DNA of 64,000 bases from QHXN01 sp032162705. Lineage in GTDB: Bacteria > Acidobacteriota > Blastocatellia > Pyrinomonadales > Pyrinomonadaceae. The translations under genes were made by a program, and so were the position numbers. The stretch is from positions 8,228-72,227 of the forward strand of contig JAVRON010000103.1 in assembly GCA_032162705.1 (NCBI GenBank), in the 5' to 3' direction. The stretch's first letter is position 1. Every line of letters starts with the position of its first letter. Below are positions 62,004-64,000 of this stretch, one piece after another. The notes beneath the pieces are model-generated. The model was not told the DNA's origin and made no database searches. It saw only the letters and a program-made list of their open reading frames with translations.

Positions 62004-62064
62004 CAAGGCAATCGAAGGCGCTCGACGCGTACCGTTTCCCGAATCGGGCGCGGGGCGTTTTCGG

Positions 62065-62092
62065 GGGAGGCCGGAAGGGCGGCCTCCCTTTT
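62065..62092 (+). terminator. Rho-independent terminator after the Spy-like gene
   Basis: GGGAGGCC (62065-62072) and GGCCTCCC (62081-62088) with an 8-nt loop, then TTTT. Confidence 0.75.
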
Positions 62093-62140
62093 CAATTTCA
62101 GCCGGAGTCCACTTTCAATTTTCAATTTCAGCCGGAGTCC
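62091..62140. repeat. Direct repeat of 20 bp
   Basis: TTCAATTTCAGCCGGAGTCC occurs at 62091-62110 and again at 62121-62140, separated by 10 bp (ACTTTCAATT, itself related). It lies between the terminator of the Spy-like gene and the promoter region of the next gene. Confidence 0.7.
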
Positions 62141-62164
62141 GCGGCTCGGAGTCACGTCGGTCGC

Positions 62165-62201
62165 TTTACAAAACTTTACACAACGCTGACGAACTCTTTA
62201 C
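62165..62201. promoter_or_regulatory. CpxR-type boxes before the LolA-like gene
   Basis: Minus-strand GTAAA-N5-GTAAA, the exact consensus, at 62179-62165, and GTAAA-N6-GTCAG at 62201-62186. The pair spacing and intervening bases copy the array at 61358-61394 (both contain ACAAAACTTTACAC and CTCTTTAC). The target gene starts at 62250 or 62310. Confidence 0.75.
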
Positions 62202-62249
62202 CTGGCCGCCGACTGGAAAAACATCCAAACCCTATCACGTCGATATGTA

Positions 62250-63176
62250 ATGGCCGCGATGCTGTCCGCAGCCATGCGGGATAAGTCTTCATCACCGGAG
62301 TCAACGGTCTTGTCTATAAAACGATTCATCATTTTCGGCTTAGTCGCACTGATAGTTCTGGCTCTCGCCATCGCATCTCCCGGTCGCACAACGACGCGAC
62401 AAATCACGCCCGGCACGACGACGGGGCAGGATACGACCGGCGAGAAGGACGAAGTGATTGATGTGGGTCGCATCGTCCGCGCCTTCACGCAGAAGGAGAC
62501 CGAGTTCCGGCGTGCGCTCAACGCCTACACCTTCAAGCGCGACGCCGTCGTCCAGACCATCGGGATGGGCGGACAGATTACGGGCGAGTACAACCGCGTC
62601 TCACAGTTCACCTTCAACGATGCCTCGGAGCGCTTCGAGCGCATCACGTACTTCCCGCAGCCGACGCTGACGGAAATCTCTTTCACGAACGAAGACCTCG
62701 AAGACCTCGGCGGCGTCCAGCCCTTCGCCCTCGAAGCGTCGAAGATAGACCAGTACGACCTGACCTACGTCGGCAAGGAGAAGCTTGACGAGCTGAACAC
62801 ATACGTCTTCAACGTGGCCCCGAAGTTCGTGCCGAAGAAGGTGAGCGAGCGTTTCTTTCAGGGGCGCGTCTGGGTGGACGACCACGACTTGCAGATCGTG
62901 AAGGTTAAGGGTAAGGGCGTGCCGGAAGGCAAGCAGCGCTTTCCCACCTTTGAGACCTACCGCGAGCAGATCGACGGCAAGTACTGGTTCCCGACCTACA
63001 CCTACGCCGACGACGACTTGAACTTCCCGCACAATCAGGTCGTGCATATCCGCATGAAGGTGCGCTACACGGATTACAAACGCTTCCAGGGCCATGTGCG
63101 CGTCATCGAAGAGGGCGACCCGGGCAATGTGCAGGAGCCGCAGCCTCAAACGCCTTCGCCCAAACCTAAGCCTTGA
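62250..63176 (+). CDS. LolA/outer-membrane-lipoprotein-sorting-like periplasmic protein
   Basis: 308 residues from ATG 62250; a TTG at 62310 with CGGAG 9 nt upstream (LSIKRFIIFGLVALIVLALA) would give a 288-residue protein starting at the signal anchor and is preferable in my view. After a Thr-rich linker, the body resembles LolA/LolB-fold proteins (YTFKRDAVVQTIGMGGQITG, FFQGRVWVDDHDLQIVKVKG, FPTFETYREQIDGKYWFPTY). The C-terminus is Pro-rich. It lies in the predicted Cpx regulon and directly before an ECF sigma factor gene. Confidence 0.75.
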   Translation: MAAMLSAAMRDKSSSPESTVLSIKRFIIFGLVALIVLALAIASPGRTTTRQITPGTTTGQDTTGEKDEVIDVGRIVRAFTQKETEFRRALNAYTFKRDAVVQTIGMGGQITGEYNRVSQFTFNDASERFERITYFPQPTLTEISFTNEDLEDLGGVQPFALEASKIDQYDLTYVGKEKLDELNTYVFNVAPKFVPKKVSERFFQGRVWVDDHDLQIVKVKGKGVPEGKQRFPTFETYREQIDGKYWFPTYTYADDDLNFPHNQVVHIRMKVRYTDYKRFQGHVRVIEEGDPGNVQEPQPQTPSPKPKP

Positions 63177-63195
63177 AACATTCGACGGAGACCAG

Positions 63196-63810
63196 ATGAC
63201 GGGAGAATCAACTTTGCATGCACGGACGCTGACCGGGGCTGCGTCGGCAATAAAGAACGAACGGGTTCATTCGTCTGACTTCTGTCTGGCGCAGAAAGCC
63301 TCGAAGGGCGACATGGAGGCGTTCGAGGAGATTTACCGGCGACACCAACGCCTCGTTTACGGCCTGTGCCTGCGCATGACGCAGAACGTCGCCGAGGCGG
63401 AAGACATCGTGCAGGAAGTCTTCATCACGCTGTTTCATAAGGTCGGCGGCTTCCGCGGCGAGTCAGCGTTTACGACCTGGCTACACCGGCTGACGATCAA
63501 TCAGGTCTTGATGCACTTCCGCAAAAGAAAGTCGCGGAAGGAGGAGCAGGCTGAGGATGACGCGGAACAAGTTGACGCGTGCTATCCATCAGTCGGCACG
63601 CGTGCGGTGCCACTTATCGACCGGATAGCGCTCGACGCAGCGCTGGCGAAGTTGCCGCCCGGCTACCGCGCCGCCTTCGTCCTCTACGACATCGAGGGGT
63701 ACGAGCACGAGGAAGTGGCGCGCATACTCGGCTGCGCCGTCGGCACGTCGAAGTCGCAGCTCCACAAGGCGCGCGTGAAGTTGCGCAAGATTCTGAAGAG
63801 TCACTTCTAA
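63196..63810 (+). CDS. ECF RNA polymerase sigma factor (RpoE-like)
   Basis: 204 residues from the ATG at 63196 (ACGGAGACCAG upstream). Sigma region 2: GDMEAFEEIYRRHQRLVYGL, MTQNVAEAEDIVQEVFITLF and RGESAFTTWLHRLTINQVLM. Sigma region 4: LPPGYRAAFVLYDIEGYEHE and GCAVGTSKSQLHKARVKLRK. An anti-sigma factor would be expected just downstream, beyond the window. Possibly co-transcribed with the preceding LolA-like gene (gap 19 bp), making it part of the envelope-stress module. Confidence 0.9.
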   Translation: MTGESTLHARTLTGAASAIKNERVHSSDFCLAQKASKGDMEAFEEIYRRHQRLVYGLCLRMTQNVAEAEDIVQEVFITLFHKVGGFRGESAFTTWLHRLTINQVLMHFRKRKSRKEEQAEDDAEQVDACYPSVGTRAVPLIDRIALDAALAKLPPGYRAAFVLYDIEGYEHEEVARILGCAVGTSKSQLHKARVKLRKILKSHF

Positions 63811-64000
63811 CGCGTGGGCACTTCACAGCCAATGATGTAGACCCACAAAGATCAATGTGTAAATCGTACTGAGATCAACGAGATGTGTGAACGGTTCGCT
63901 TGGCGGGGAGGCTTTTTAGGGTAAAAACACCCGACGAACCCTGATTCATCAAATATATTATTACCCTTATTTTTTTCGAGCAGAGGCCAGCGGGTTTTTG
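63811..64000. other. Right-edge sequence without a recognised gene
   Basis: 190 bp, becoming AT-rich after 63930 (ATCAAATATATTATTACCC), likely promoter sequence for a gene beyond the window. GGGTAAAAACACCC at 63919-63932 is a small palindrome. Confidence 0.3.

Overview
The window is high-GC (about 60-65 %) bacterial chromosome with no rRNA, tRNA, CRISPR array, phage or transposase gene that I can see. The gene families point to Acidobacteriota, most likely the Blastocatellia/Pyrinomonas side. They include a 1,144-residue TonB-dependent receptor with an N-terminal carboxypeptidase-regulatory-like domain, a VWFA-related secreted protein of the acidobacterial type, tandem secreted amidohydrolases, short GntR regulators and DUF2339. 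That taxonomic call is an inference from family content.

Layout. 1-11 kb (minus strand): a partial unknown gene, an OmpA-like envelope protein, three tandem secreted amidohydrolases (only one keeps the HxH metal motif), a BON lipoprotein, a YggX-like iron/redox protein with added CxxC pairs, a Bcp-type peroxiredoxin, a 56-residue membrane protein, a COG1313 radical SAM enzyme and a DUF2721 protein. 11-18 kb: a Lys/Gly/Ala-repeat protein with an apparent frameshift, the VWFA protein, a GntR regulator and DUF2339/DUF962 proteins. 18-27 kb: aldo/keto reductase, PLP decarboxylase, CysQ-like phosphatase, OsmC, and a PrsK/PrsR-like kinase and sigma-54 activator followed by a sigma-54-type promoter and an orphan receiver. 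27-44 kb: a lipid/acyl-CoA cluster (hydrolase, KAS III-like protein without the catalytic His and Asn, two acyl-CoA synthetases, MaoC hydratase, PHB-depolymerase-type esterase, MFS carrier). It is interrupted by a second kinase/NtrC pair, a second sigma-54-type promoter and the TonB receptor. 44-57 kb: LysR, leuA (short form), leuB, leuC, leuD, then glnD-glnB-amtB, and convergent to these a phenylalanine operon (chorismate mutase, prephenate dehydratase, DAHP synthase). 57-64 kb: a ROK regulator, a CpxA/CpxR pair divergent from a Spy/CpxP-like gene, a LolA-like periplasmic protein and an ECF sigma factor.

Four regulatory or structural observations stand out. (1) The minus-strand leader of the phenylalanine operon encodes a 29-codon peptide with seven Phe and one Tyr in twelve codons. 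It is followed by a perfect GC-rich terminator with a U-tract, and a leader segment that duplicates the terminator's 3' strand and could form an antiterminator: a complete candidate for ribosome-mediated attenuation. (2) At least a dozen intergenic long hairpins have arms made of short tandem units, usually 7 bp. The unit differs between loci but the architecture is the same, and most of them directly abut a stop codon. (3) GTAAA-N5-GTAAA boxes, the classical CpxR site, lie between cpxR and the Spy-like gene and again before the next gene. (4) Two near-consensus sigma-54 promoters lie just downstream of the two sigma-54 activator genes.

Most starts were chosen by ribosome binding site, signal peptide or family length, and several differ from the longest open frame because those frames run into the intergenic hairpins.
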